From Linum tenue (Eukaryota; Streptophyta; Magnoliopsida; Malpighiales; Linaceae), in the NCBI GenBank assembly GCA_946122785.1, contig CAMGYJ010000009.1:25889633-25953632 (forward strand): a DNA stretch of 64,000 nucleotides, in the 5' to 3' direction. The translations under genes and the position numbers were made by a program. Positions 1 to 10,390 of the stretch are shown here, one piece after another. Each line of letters begins with the position of its first letter. The first letter of the stretch is position 1. The notes under the pieces were generated by a model that saw only the letters and a program-made list of their open reading frames with translations, ran no database searches and had not been told where the DNA came from.

Positions 1-120
1 CACATCGCTCTTGAGGTACAGCTTCAGATGGTGGCCATACACATGACGGGTGTGACCACCAGCACTTGTCAACTTGACCTGGCCATCCGGCAGGATGCAA
101 GCGAGTGAATACTCGGATGG
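1..120 (-). other. In-frame continuation past the gag-pro stop
   Basis: After the TAG at 123-121 the same frame stays open to the window edge (40 codons), including the stretch GHTRHVYGHHLKLYLKSDV. This vaguely resembles the basic tail of integrases of this group (a VNG.RLK.Y-like end). If so, the RT and integrase core are missing between protease and this tail; otherwise it is an unrecognised linker. The homology is weak. Confidence 0.3.
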
Positions 121-2709
121 CTAGGGCGGTCGTGGCTCAGGAGGCGGGACAAACTTATAGTGGTCTTCGGATTTCTTTTGAGCAAGCTTAGCTACCTGCA
201 GTTTCGGCCGCCACTCCTCCTTAATCCGCTCTTTTGGTAACTGAGAAAGCGGTGGCGGTGGAGGAGGAGGGGGTGCAAAGTCCTGCAAAACGGGAGACAC
301 AGAAGGATACACGACAGCCTCGTGTAACTGGTGAGATAAAGCATGCACAGGGGAGATAACATTCATATTATTAGCAATGGAAAATATTATCTGCTCCTCG
401 CCATCTCTCAAAGTCAGGGTCCCATCATGCACATTTATGAGAGGCTTGGCGTTGGCTAGGAAAGGCCTACCTAGAATAAAGGGCACTTCTGCGTCTTCAT
501 TGATATCCAAGACAACAAAATCCACAGGATAAAAGAAGCTTCCAACCTTAACCAGGAGGTCTTCCACTATGCCCCTAGGATGAACTACAGATCGGTCAGC
601 TAATTGAATACTCATCCTAGTTGCACTGGGTTCACCTAGGCCTAGTTTCTTGAACAATTTATATGGTATAACATTGATACTAGTGCCTAAATCCGCGAAG
701 GACCTCTCTACATGCAAATTCCCAATAGAGCACCGGATAGTAAAACTACCTGGGTCCTTCCGCTTCTGCGGGAGCTTGTTCTGCAAGATGGTCGAACACT
801 CCTTACTGAGCTCCACAATGGCCAACTCGTTCAGCTTTTGCTTTTTAGAGAGAAGATCCTTCAGGAACTTCGCATACTTAAGCATTTGAGATAGTGCCTC
901 CAGGAAGGGCACTTGAACATTCAGCTTCCTAAGCATGGACATGAAGTTCCCGAACTCTGCCTCTAGCCGGTCTTTGTGCAACCGAGTAGGGAAGGGAAGT
1001 TGAGGGACATACTCCTTCACCACTGGTTGTGGCTTAGGAGCAGGCACCTCAACCTTCTTCCCCATTTCTTTTTCAACAGCTGGAAATGTCGAAGAAGGTC
1101 TCTCTTCTGCTTGTCTGGCCAGGATAGGTGGGTCTGCAGTCACTTTGCCGCTCCTTGTAGTGATAGCATTACAGTGGGAATTCGGGTCCTTCGAATTAGG
1201 AATGGTATGGCCCGGCAAGGTACCCGGAGCCCTCTGTCCCACTGCTTGAGCCACACTTCCCAACTGGGTTTGGATATCTTGGAAAACAGCCTGTGTGTTC
1301 CTCTGGCCAGCTTCAAGAGCCAGGAATTTACTCGAGGCCTTTTCCATGAACTGCTCGATAGTGTTGAATTTATGAGCACTGGAACTGGCAAGGGAACCCA
1401 CCAAGTCCCGCAATTCAGCTATCGGATCATTCTTCACTGGGGTTGCAGGGGTTGCACCTGGCTGCTAGAAAGGTCGCGGCTGTGGTTGAGCAGCATGCCC
1501 CTGCAAGGGCTGGTAGAGAGACTGCTGCTGTTGCTGGGATTGCCCCTGCCTGGGCTTATATGGCGATCTCTGTAAGCCTGGAGGTCCCTAGGAGACTGGT
1601 GGCTTAGGATTATTTCCACTCTAGGAGAAGTTGGGATGCTGGCGCCACCTATCGTTATACGTGTTGCTGTAGGGGGCCATTGCGCCTAACATTGTTGATG
1701 AAGTTCACCTGCTCCTGGGGTGTAGTCGACTCCCCCATAGCTTGATAGTCTTCCACAGTATGATGGGTGCTCTCACACCACTGGCAATGCATCTCCTGCA
1801 GCTCTCTTGTCCCTGGGACCATCCCAGAATGATCAATGGCCGAGACTAGCTTTGAGACAACATGCACCAACTCAGATGACTCGGTGGCTAAAGTATGCAC
1901 ACCCCGACCTGGTGCTCGTCTCAATCTCCTAGCAGTTCCCCAATCATATCCCTGCTCTGCCATCTCTTCAAAGAGTCGATTCACCTGCGGCGGGGTCTTG
2001 GTCAGCATGTTCCCGCCGTAGACCGAGTCAATCACTGCCTGTCTACTGAGAAGATGGCGTGGTAGAAGGTGCCCACCTTGAAGGCGCCATTGAACCCATG
2101 ATTGGGACACTTCAGGAAAAGACTGGTGTATCTTTCCCAAGCATCCCGAATGGTTTCATCTTTCTCCTGGGGAAAGTGGGTGATCTGCTTCTGCAGGTCC
2201 GCCGTCTTCGACGGAGGATGATAGCGAGTGAGGAACTTGTCCGCTAGGTTGGCGAACGTGGTGATCGATCTTGGAGGCCGAATGTCCAGCCACTCCTTGG
2301 CTTGCCCCTCCAGAGTGAATGGGAAGTACCTCAGCTGGATGGCATCGGTTGGGACCCCATTTATCTTGGTGCCATCAATGAGCTCGTGGAATCGCGGCAG
2401 ATGCAATCTGGGGCACTCCCCCTCTTTGCCACAGAATACCACCGAGCCGCGCAGCATGGTGATGACAAAGGTGCTCACCTCTAAGTTATTGGCTGGACCT
2501 TGAGGGTGCTGAATGGGCGACCTCATGTTCGCGGCTCTGGCGGTCGAGTAATTTCCCATGGTGTGCTCATCCGTGACAACCACATCGTTGTTTTGAGGCT
2601 CACCCATGCCTTCCTCCTGGTTGATCTGCAGTTGTGCTAGAGCCTCCTTAGCAGCCAGTCGCGCCTTTAGAGCTCGCTTGAAGTTCCTACAGGCTACAGG
2701 TCTGTTCAA
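121..2709 (-). pseudogene. gag-protease region of Tat/Athila-type retrotransposon
   Basis: The capsid-like gag domain (retrotrans_gag type) is encoded at 2709-2032 and includes EGQAKEWLDIRP and WERYTSLFLKCPNHGF. Gag continues in another frame (about 2045-1655) with a defective zinc knuckle whose last cysteine is replaced by Tyr (CQWC, HH, EDY). After another frame change and TAG codons near 1620, 1590 and 1465, a 438-codon open stretch (1437-121) holds the CNAITTRSGK motif and a retropepsin-like domain. There the active site reads DLGTS rather than the usual DLGAS or DTGA, followed by VPFILGRPFL. Family knowledge: gag packages the RNA and the protease matures it. The shifts and stops make an intact polyprotein impossible. 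Confidence 0.85.
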
Positions 2710-2873
2710 GCTCTTGGTCTAATGGCAACAAGTCTCATGAATGGCTACGGGTCATACACTACCTGCACACAGAATGCAAACACAACCCGTGAAGGCACAA
2801 AGGTGGAAGAGAGAGAACGCAGTAAAGACAAAGCTAGAGTAACAAATTTTCACGTTTCCACAATAACCTAGAG

Positions 2874-2891
2874 TCCCCGGCAACAGCGCCA
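2874..2891 (-). other. Primer binding site (tRNA-Asp type)
   Basis: On the minus strand TGGCGCTGTTGCCGGGGA, 5 bp inside the LTR end. It differs at one base (T for C) from the PBS of the two plus-strand elements at 8287 and 11790. It fixes the minus-strand direction of the element. Confidence 0.85.
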
Positions 2892-3095
2892 AAACTTGAC
2901 ACGCTAAAAACAACACCAAATTGCGACCAAGTGTAATCGCAGTCCGGAAATGCAGTATAGTGTCAAGTTCTATTTATCAACCCGGGGTCTAGATCTATTG
3001 CCTACTCCGTGATTATCTACTATCTAGCAGACTAAGTTAACTGAATATGATTTTAAGCAAAAGCACTAAGAAAGCAGGAAATGGTTCGAAGTTCT

Positions 3096-5365
3096 TGTAA
3101 CATCCCGACATTTTGGTTAAGGTTCGACTATAATAAGTGAATGGTTTGGATCGTCTGTTACATACACACAAATCAAATCAAACCGGATCAAATCAAATGC
3201 ATCAAGACCCAACTAATAATTTGGCCCGGGTTAAGATCGGATGGGCCACATTCAAGTGACTTCCTTTTAATTGTAAAAAATGGACGAATGACCCGAGTAA
3301 AAGAAGGTGAGTGGAAGACGGTTATGGTGGTAAATGAATAGAATGCACACTCATTCATATATTACATAAATACGTAATTGAATTGGTGGAGTGACTAGGG
3401 AGGAGGGCGATCCGCATCCTCCTTACGTTAAGGTTGGAAAAAGAATATCGATGGTCTTTCCCCACATAGAATACGGCAGGGGGACTGGGGAGAGAGACAA
3501 GGGGAGCAATGCAAAGGGAGTAGGACGAACAGAATTGTTGGACTAATCATCCCTCAGTGAAGGAGAAGAAAGCCTGAGATGAGAAGTGATGGTCGGGGTC
3601 ATCCCCGGTTGAGTGGCGACGGCGATGGCTCATGGACTCCGACGACGGGTTCCATGGACGATCAAGCAAGGAGCCCGCATATATCCTTGACGTCGGATCC
3701 TTAAAGAGTCAGTGAAAGAGGAATCGACGAGATGGGTCCAACGAGAACCCGACTGTAGTGCGATTGGAAGGCACATACGTGAGCTGGTTATGGGCTGCCT
3801 TCAAGAAACTACGACTGAGTCGTCGATCTGGCCGGTTGAGGTACTAATTAGGTACGTAAGTTCTATTTACTTGGTCGAAGCATTCATACAGAGTAGCATC
3901 GTAAAAAGGAATTAGCCTCCAAATGGATTAGGACAGTCGGATTATATACGACTGTTGGGACATGGCCGGAAACTTGGATGTTTGGTTTATTGTGCGGTTT
4001 ACCGGTAAAGCAAGAATATAGGTATATATGTATACTAAACGTGCATGGAATTGCAGTAATCATTAGTTTAGTGGGCTTATGTGTCGGTTTCAAGAATGGA
4101 AGTGGATACAAGGAAGGAAAATGGCTATTGGAATTTTACCGGTTCTAGAAAAAAATAGCTCACCCCATTAGGAAGGGGAGTGTTTAACGTGGGTGTTGGG
4201 TGTGGAAACCACACTTAGTAAAACTTGGTTTATAAATAACGCACGCAATGACATGTGCAATTTCAGTTAAGTGCTACGTGCGAGGAGGAGGAGGAGGAGG
4301 AGGAGGAGCAAGCGTACTTAACATCTTGATACAAGGCCCATATAAGTAGTGGGATATTTCAAGTCGACCGAACTGAGTAATAGAGGTGAGTGTAAAGGGG
4401 GTAAAATCTCCGTCGAGGTCTTTTTAATTTATGCTTTTCGTTTCAAGCTAAGTTATTATTTAGTTAATTTGTGAGTAAGCGCGATTATGTGTGTGAGGCA
4501 TCCCACCGCCTACTTAAGGTGGAGGCACGCGTTGTGCTATGTATGTGAATGTGTGTGGATGATGGTAATTGAACCCCCGGGCGGTTGGGCCACTACTTGA
4601 CGCGGTAGATGGTCGGGTCACTACTGGACGGCGATACGTAACGCAGTAGTTGACCGGGCATGGACTGGACGGCGATACGTAACGCAGTACCATTGCCTTG
4701 AGGATAGGGACACCGGACGGCGATAAGTAACGCGGTGGTCCCTAGTATGTGTGTGTATAAGTTAAGATAGAAGTAGAGAACTTCTATAAGCTGTTAAGGA
4801 CTAAAGTAATGAGGATGAAAGCGAGAACGACTTTTGTCTAAGCCAGGAACCCGAATAACGTGTTTTAGTAAGGATGATTATTTAAGAGCAGGAAGCGAGA
4901 ACGGCTTTCATGCTAGGAAGGCTTTCCCCTAATAATGTGTTTAGCAAGGAGATTTCTAAGGGCAAAGACCTTAGGAAGTAACGACGAGACTGACCCCTTC
5001 TCACTCACCAGGTTGAGGAAGGGTTAGCAAAGGTGGATCCCGAGAAAAGGCAGTGTGAGGCGAGCTACTGCACCAGCATGGACGAGACCTCAAGGAACTC
5101 AACCAGGAGTTAGAGCTAGAGTTAGTTTAATTATTTTGTTTATGGTTATGAGTATATGTACTGGAGATTCAAGGTTCAAGATTCTGGGTTAAGTTGTTTT
5201 AAGTGTTTGAGATTGAGATTTTACCCAAGTGTTGGGGCTTTTTTATTTAAAATTAATAAATAAAGTCAGTTTGTTTATTTTAAAATGTGGTTTGGGTTGC
5301 TCCGGAGTAACCGGTTTTTGGGTTTGAGTGGTGGTTTGATTTTCGAAAAAGGTCGGGACGTTACA
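3096..5365. mobile_element. Solo LTR, probable Ty3/gypsy, in an older LTR
   Basis: A 2,270-bp block begins TGTAACATCCCGAC and ends GTCGGGACGTTACA (inverted ends, TG...CA) and is flanked by the 5-bp duplication GTTCT (3091-3095, 5366-5370). It interrupts the surrounding LTR cleanly. There is no coding capacity, PBS or second LTR, so it is a solo LTR. Such ends and great length are common in Tekay/Del-type chromoviruses; that lineage is inference. A repeated phrase around GGCGATACGTAACGCAGTA occurs at 4620-4740, and a (GAG)n microsatellite at 4282-4308. Confidence 0.8.
4282..4308 (+). repeat. (GAG)n microsatellite
   Basis: Nine GAG-type triplets in a row inside the solo LTR. Confidence 0.9.
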
Positions 5366-5821
5366 GTTCTAAAGCAGGGGAAGAGTCACTCGGGAATGAG
5401 TCCCCCTAGCTCCTTAGTTAGTTCAAAGTTGTAATTACCTTTGGTTTATTTACTGTTGATTAAACTAGGGAAGATCCGACAGTAGCTTGGAATCTCTTAA
5501 GATGACCAAGCCCTCTCAGACAGACTACCCGGCAGACGACTAGTCTTCAACGGGATAGAACGCTGAGGCAATTAACACAGAACTCTACTACTGGAATTGG
5601 ATTCCAGTACAAAGCAGTGAATCGACTAACTCTCGTATAATCGATTCACTACTGCCGATTGAAGAAGCTCTAACAACCTAATCAGATTCTATCTATCTCA
5701 ACAAAACACTTCAATCGATTATAATCAAGCAGTATCACGATCCAAACGTCATTACAATCGATATCCCTAACACATGGAACTAGGGTTCTTCATACCCAAG
5801 TGAGAGGGGGTTCTACTCCAT

Positions 5822-5849
5822 AGAGAGAGAGAGAGAGTGAGAGAGAGGG
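5822..5849 (+). repeat. (GA)n microsatellite in LTR
   Basis: Imperfect GA repeat inside the minus-strand LTR. The plus-strand relatives have a similar GAGAGAGAG stretch after GAACCCTA (near 7468 and 10948), so it belongs to the LTR. Confidence 0.8.
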
Positions 5850-6511
5850 AAACAGAATACAAAGCAGCCATACTCATCATGATGGGAAGAATCTACTTTG
5901 GGATGATAATCTTCATTCCAAGGATGAAATCAAAGTTTGATTGATGAAACCCATCTCCAAAATCACCTCTATGGTGTGTTCTTCGCACTTTCTCTCTCTA
6001 GGAATCTGTTTCTAGCTCTGAAAATCAATTCCCCTTCAAAAGACCCGAAATTGGGTTAAAACCCAGAATTCCCCGACTGCACGGCCGTGTAGAATTTCCA
6101 GCTGCCCGTGTGGAGGTATAAAACGCCGCGTTTCACTTATGTGCCTTAATGCACGCTACACGGCCAGAACCGCACGGCCGTGTAAAATCTCGGCCTGCCG
6201 GTGTGAGCTCTCTGGGATTTCCACATGGCCAGTGTGGTTTGCCCGCGCAAAGGGGTTCCACACGGCCACATCACACGACCGTGTGGTTTTTAGGTTTGGC
6301 CGTGTTGTTTCCCAGCTTTCTGTCAATTGTTCCAACTTCGTCCAATCGACCCCGAACTCGTGCCTGAACCTTCCTTCCTTCACGTACTAGGACCTGAAAT
6401 ATCACAAACACGAACAACCTAGCGTGAAATCGGCCTAAAATGCTACAGATGAGACTCAAACGGTAGAGGAATGGTGGACAAAAACATGTGTATATATCAA
6501 GTCATCATCAC

Positions 6512-6898
6512 CTCTCATTCTCCCTAGAACAAAAGATTATTGCTGCCCTTTTGATGCTTCCAAATGGATGCTTAGCCGACTCCCTAAATGAGACCTTGGA
6601 TATGGGCGAGACCACCATACTGTAGTGCGTTCGTAAATTTTGTAATGTCATCATCTGCATCTACGGCCCTAAGTACGTACGAGCACAAAATGTGGAGGAT
6701 CTTTGTCGCCTTCTTTATCATAGCGAGCGACATGGCTTCCCGAGTATGATCGGCTCAATCGACTATTTGCACTAGCAGTTGAAAAATTGTCCAATGGCAT
6801 GGTAAGGCTAATATACTGGATATAAGGGGAAACCAACCATTTTCCTCGCAACTGTATCATTATACGACACATGGATTTGGCATGCCTTCTTCGGAAAT
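6512..6898 (+). pseudogene. PIF/Harbinger transposase fragment
   Basis: About 129 codons in one frame match the DDE domain of plant Harbinger (ALP1-like) nucleases. In order: SLEQKIIAALLMLPNG, ETLDMGETTIL, FCNVIICIYGPKYVRA, a block ending GFPSMIGSIDYLH, NCPMAW, then KPTIFLATVSLYDTWIWHAFFG. The Asp of GSID is the first catalytic acid of the family. In-frame stops occur near 6612, 6773, 6804 and 6810, and both ends are cut by retrotransposon LTRs. It cannot be functional. It fills the gap between two head-to-head LTRs. Confidence 0.85.
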
Positions 6899-8280
6899 TG
6901 ATGACTCGGTATTTGCACATGTTTTCCCCTTTGTTTCTTGATTGTTTCAGCTTGAATTATCGTTTCTTTGGCCTATTTTATGCTAGTTTGTGTTCCTTTG
7001 TCACATTTCAGGTCCTAGCACATAAAGTGAAGCATAGGCGCAAGTTTCAAGTCAATCAGAGATCAATTGACGATTCGGGAGAAGAAACTCGGGTATGACC
7101 TGAAGAAGAATGGATTTATACCTCACTTTATGGACAAAGAATCATGCAAACTTGTCATTAAAATAAATAGGACGAGACTACGAGCGTCTGGGATCAAACG
7201 GCGACTGATTCGGAGTCCAGACGAGGGAGAAACGAAGCATTAAACAGAGGCTGAGCAAGCCACACGGGCACAACCCACACGGCCGTGCAAGGGGCACTTT
7301 TGCCCGTGTGGAATTCACCGAGCCTTCACATGGGCAGCTGGGAAAGCCACACGGCCGTGTGCCCTGGCCGTGTGAGTCGGGAATTGATGTTTAAAACCCG
7401 ATTTTCAGCAAAAGGAAGGGGGGAGAGCTGGGTTTTGGATCCCAAACACCCAAGGGACGAACCCTAGAGAGAGAGCGGCTTGGGAACATTCTTGGAGCTA
7501 TTTTGGAGGATTTCTTCACCGTTGGAGCACGAGAATCAAGCTTGGAGATGGAGATTGAAGATCTAGATCAGATTTCTGCAGTCTCTCTCTTCTCTATGGA
7601 GTAACTTCTCTTCACTTAGGTTTTGAGGAACCCTAGTTCCATGTGTTAGGATCTTTCTTGTATGAAGTTTTGGATGCTATATTGTTTGATTATAATCGAT
7701 TGAGGCATGATTTATTGAGTCAATTGAATCTTGATCAAATTCTCTTGATTTCTGCTTTAACCTATGATAGATAGAATCCGATTAGGTTAAGAGAGCTTCC
7801 TTGATTGATAGTGGTGAATTGGTTGTGCGAGAGTCAATCAATTTACTGCTTTGTACTGGAATTCATTCCAGTAGTGGAGATCTGTGTGAATCGCCTTAGC
7901 AGTCTATCCCGGTGAAGGCTAGTCGCCTACCGGGTATTCTGTCTGAGAGGGCTTGGTCAGCTTAAGAGATTCCAAGCTAATTTAGGATCTTCCGCAGTTT
8001 AATCAACAGTAGATCAACCAAAGGTAATAGCAACTTGGACCTAATTGAGGAGCTAGGGGGAATCATACCTAAGTGAGTTCCCAACTTGTAATTGGTAGAG
8101 TAGTCAGTAGAGTAGTTTATCAATCAATCCTTAATCTAGTTTGCTAGATAATGAACTGAAGCTGAGTAACAGTAACTCTAGAGACCCGTGGATTCGATAT
8201 TTATTACTTGTGCCACTATACTGCAGTCCCTTTCATTAGTTACACTTGGCCATTGTTAGGTGTTGTGTTTTAGCGTGTAA
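6899..8280 (+). repeat. 5' LTR of element A
   Basis: Starts TGATGACTCGGTATTTGCAC, similar to the start of the minus-strand LTR, and runs to TTTTAGCGTG just before the PBS. It shares GGTCCTAG, CACGGCCGTG (7279 and 7352), the GGGTTTTGGATCCCAAACAC block and the terminal TACACTTGGCCATTGTTAGG with LTR B. Confidence 0.75.
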
Positions 8281-8286
8281 AGTTTT

Positions 8287-8304
8287 TGGCGCCGTTGCCG
8301 GGGA
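8287..8304 (+). other. Primer binding site of element A
   Basis: TGGCGCCGTTGCCGGGGA, complementary to the 3' end of plant tRNA-Asp, 6-7 bp after the LTR end. Confidence 0.9.
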
Positions 8305-8416
8305 CTTTCTAGATTATTAGGAAAGGCAGAAGTTTGTTACTTTAGCGTTTTTCTTTTCTTTTCCACCCTTGCTTTTCACTTGGGTGTTTTTGTTTTTGTT
8401 GGTGCAGAGCTGAATC

Positions 8417-9607
8417 ATGGATCCTCATGGCTTCTCCAACCATTGGGGGTATCCACCACCATCCGAATGGTATTACCCCGAGACCCCCTGGAGCAATCAA
8501 GGAGGAGAAGACTATGGATTCGAGTTCCAGTACCAACCCCCTTACTACGGAGAACAATCAGACCCCTGGGCATATCAAGAACAACCTCATTACCAAGAAA
8601 ACTTTCTCCCACAATCAGAAGGGCTATCGGAGCTGGAGTTACCCATGGCGGCCTTCACGGGCCATTCTGCAGAGCCATGCTACACTCCACAACCAGATCC
8701 AAACTATGAATTGAGGCTTCTCATTGAGCAGTTTGCTCGAGACAGTGAGAGATCATGGTCCAAGATGGATCTTTGTACCCAGGCCTATCGTGTAACAGAG
8801 GAGATCCTCCTGAGCATTAAGAAGAGCGTCGATGATCTTGAGAGATCTTATGCACAACCTGCTCCAGATCACCCTTCTGCTACCATACTAGAAGAGGAGG
8901 AGGAAGAAGAAGGCTACAAGGACATTGTGGAGCACACTGAAGTTGTCACGGAGAGCTCCCGTGATGATCATGATCAGGAATGTCCTATCGTAGCCGACCA
9001 CACCTTCCCACATCCCAAACTGAGCTTTGAAGAGGCGGGCATGAGTGAGGAGATGCAAGAAGATCTCATGAAAGAAATTGCTTGGAAACTTGCTCTCCAA
9101 TCTATGCTAGAAGAAGAAGAGCGAGAAAGGGTGCAGAAAGAAGTTGTGGAGGATGAAGAAAATGAAGCAGAAGGAGTTCTTGATCATTTCCCAGGGGTGA
9201 TACCACGTGAAGAAGGAAGGGAGGTTGAAGAAGCACTTGGCGTCCAGGCCGAGGACGAAGTTGAGGTAGAAGATGCTTGCACTAGCCATGAGTTACATGT
9301 GATATCTCCACCAAACTTCGAGGAACTGCTTAGCAAGGACCCATTTGCAATGTCTCTTTGCCAGACCAAGGCCACGTCGACATTGGTCCCTCTTGGTGGA
9401 CGCGATGGTGGTCAATCGATGTCGTCATATCTGGTTTGGGGCAATGAGACGAGAGAAGAGAAGAAGAGGTCTCGAGGGTGGAGACTTCATCTGCATCAAG
9501 TGCACGAGCTTCCATCACCAGTCATACCACATGCTCGTGACTTGCGAATCCACCTCACTGACGAGAACCTCAACTTCAAGGAGGTTCTAGCATGGACCGA
9601 AACTTAG
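8417..9607 (+). CDS. Open reading frame of non-autonomous element A (396 aa)
   Basis: An uninterrupted 396-codon frame 112 bp after the PBS, where gag would start. The N-terminus is rich in Trp, Tyr, Pro and Gln (PPSEWYYPETPW). Residues about 95-150 look like a charged helix (NYELRLLIEQFARDSERSW). Long Glu-rich tracts follow (about 157-285), then a Lys/Arg-rich end. I recognise no gag, protease or polymerase domain. A gag-derived structural protein is possible by position only. Element B encodes about 70% of the same protein with a frameshifting deletion. Whether it is translated is unknown. Confidence 0.6.
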   Translation: MDPHGFSNHWGYPPPSEWYYPETPWSNQGGEDYGFEFQYQPPYYGEQSDPWAYQEQPHYQENFLPQSEGLSELELPMAAFTGHSAEPCYTPQPDPNYELRLLIEQFARDSERSWSKMDLCTQAYRVTEEILLSIKKSVDDLERSYAQPAPDHPSATILEEEEEEEGYKDIVEHTEVVTESSRDDHDQECPIVADHTFPHPKLSFEEAGMSEEMQEDLMKEIAWKLALQSMLEEEERERVQKEVVEDEENEAEGVLDHFPGVIPREEGREVEEALGVQAEDEVEVEDACTSHELHVISPPNFEELLSKDPFAMSLCQTKATSTLVPLGGRDGGQSMSSYLVWGNETREEKKRSRGWRLHLHQVHELPSPVIPHARDLRIHLTDENLNFKEVLAWTET

Positions 9608-10390
9608 GAGCCATCGTCCGGCTCACGACGTGAAAGAAGCGCTTGTTGGGAGGCAACCCAACCAGTCGGTTTGCATTTCTTTCTCTATTTCTCCTCGGTT
9701 GATTCAGTTTTATTATTTGATTTTAGAGTCAATAACTCAACCTTTGTGAGATTTTGTGTGGTGTTTGTGTTCTGATTACTCTCTCTTCCTGGAATGCACC
9801 GCCTGACCCGTACATCATCATTCACCCTTGATCTGGTAACTTCGTTCTACCCTCCTTATCTTTCCTCCATTGAGAACAATGTCGTGCTTAAGTGTGGGGG
9901 GTGTTCGATTATGTATGCGGGTGAATGTTTGGCTGTTTGTGTGCTTGGAGCCTAGTCCATTGTCCAAATTTCGATTTGAGGGCTCCAAGTACGTGTTTCC
10001 ATGCAAATTGCCTGCTCAGTATGCTTTGAATTGACAGACTCTATAGTAATGTGCAACCTGGGGAGGTAGTGTAGCACTATGGAGGATGTTGAAGTATAAG
10101 ATTTTTCCTATCTAGCTCTCTGCTGTGTCAGTTGATTTTGTGAATTAGTGGAGCTAAGACCGTTGAATTCATGTGGTAATGTGGACTCTGTTTGAATTGT
10201 GTTATGACTCGTGTATCGAACAGGGTGCTCATGTGAGAAATGAAAAGCAGTTGGTCCTCCATGTCGAAATCATTGAAATCTTAAACATGGGGTAAGCCCA
10301 ACGTGTGTGGCACCGTTCATTGCACAAAATCGGGTTTTGGAAGAGATTTTAGTAATCCTTAGTGGGGTACTCCTACAAGGTGAAGCTAAG
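9608..10390 (+). other. 3' non-coding part of element A
   Basis: It follows the stop codon. It includes AGAAGCGCTTGTTGGGAGGC at about 9635, present unchanged in element B near 12659; I recall similar sequence near the pol 3' end of Athila/Tat elements. A purine tract GCTTAAGTGTGGGGGG lies near 9887, also in B at about 12910. The last 200 bp diverge from B and stop at the LTR of B. Confidence 0.6.

Larger units (their letters stand above)
1..6507 (-). mobile_element. Ty3/gypsy Tat/Athila-type LTR retrotransposon, partial
   Basis: Read on the minus strand: a long LTR (6507 to 2897), a PBS, then a degenerate gag-protease region running off the left edge. The PBS matches the 3' end of tRNA-Asp except for one base, and the gag carries the TRSGK motif; both are usual in the Athila/Tat (OTA) group. 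No reverse transcriptase lies inside the window, so the lineage rests on gag, protease and PBS. The LTR is split by a 2,270-bp solo LTR of another family. The element is dead: gag has frameshifts and stops. Confidence 0.8.
2897..6507 (-). repeat. 5' LTR of the minus-strand element, split by insertion
   Basis: It starts (minus strand) TGATGACTTG at 6507 and ends GTGTCA at 2897. Without the 2,275-bp insertion it is about 1.34 kb, matching the 1.38-1.39-kb LTRs of the two plus-strand relatives. Shared blocks include TTTTAGGCCGATTTCACGCT and ATTTCAGGTCCTAG. It contains CACGGCCGTG palindromes near 6080 and 6172. Short open frames at 6139-6459 lie inside it and are not genes. Confidence 0.75.
6899..10390 (+). 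mobile_element. Non-autonomous Tat/Athila-type LTR element A
   Basis: A 5' LTR, a perfect tRNA-Asp-type PBS and one long open frame (8417-9607) with no recognisable protease, RT or integrase, followed by about 780 bp of 3' sequence. The element ends abruptly where the 5' LTR of relative B begins (10391), with no polypurine tract there. B therefore appears to have inserted into A. Total size is about one third of an autonomous relative. Confidence 0.75.

Noticed and set aside
6139..6459. Several overlapping frames of 62-83 codons on both strands
   Set aside because: They lie inside the CACGGCCGTG-rich LTR and change with its repeats; no protein features.
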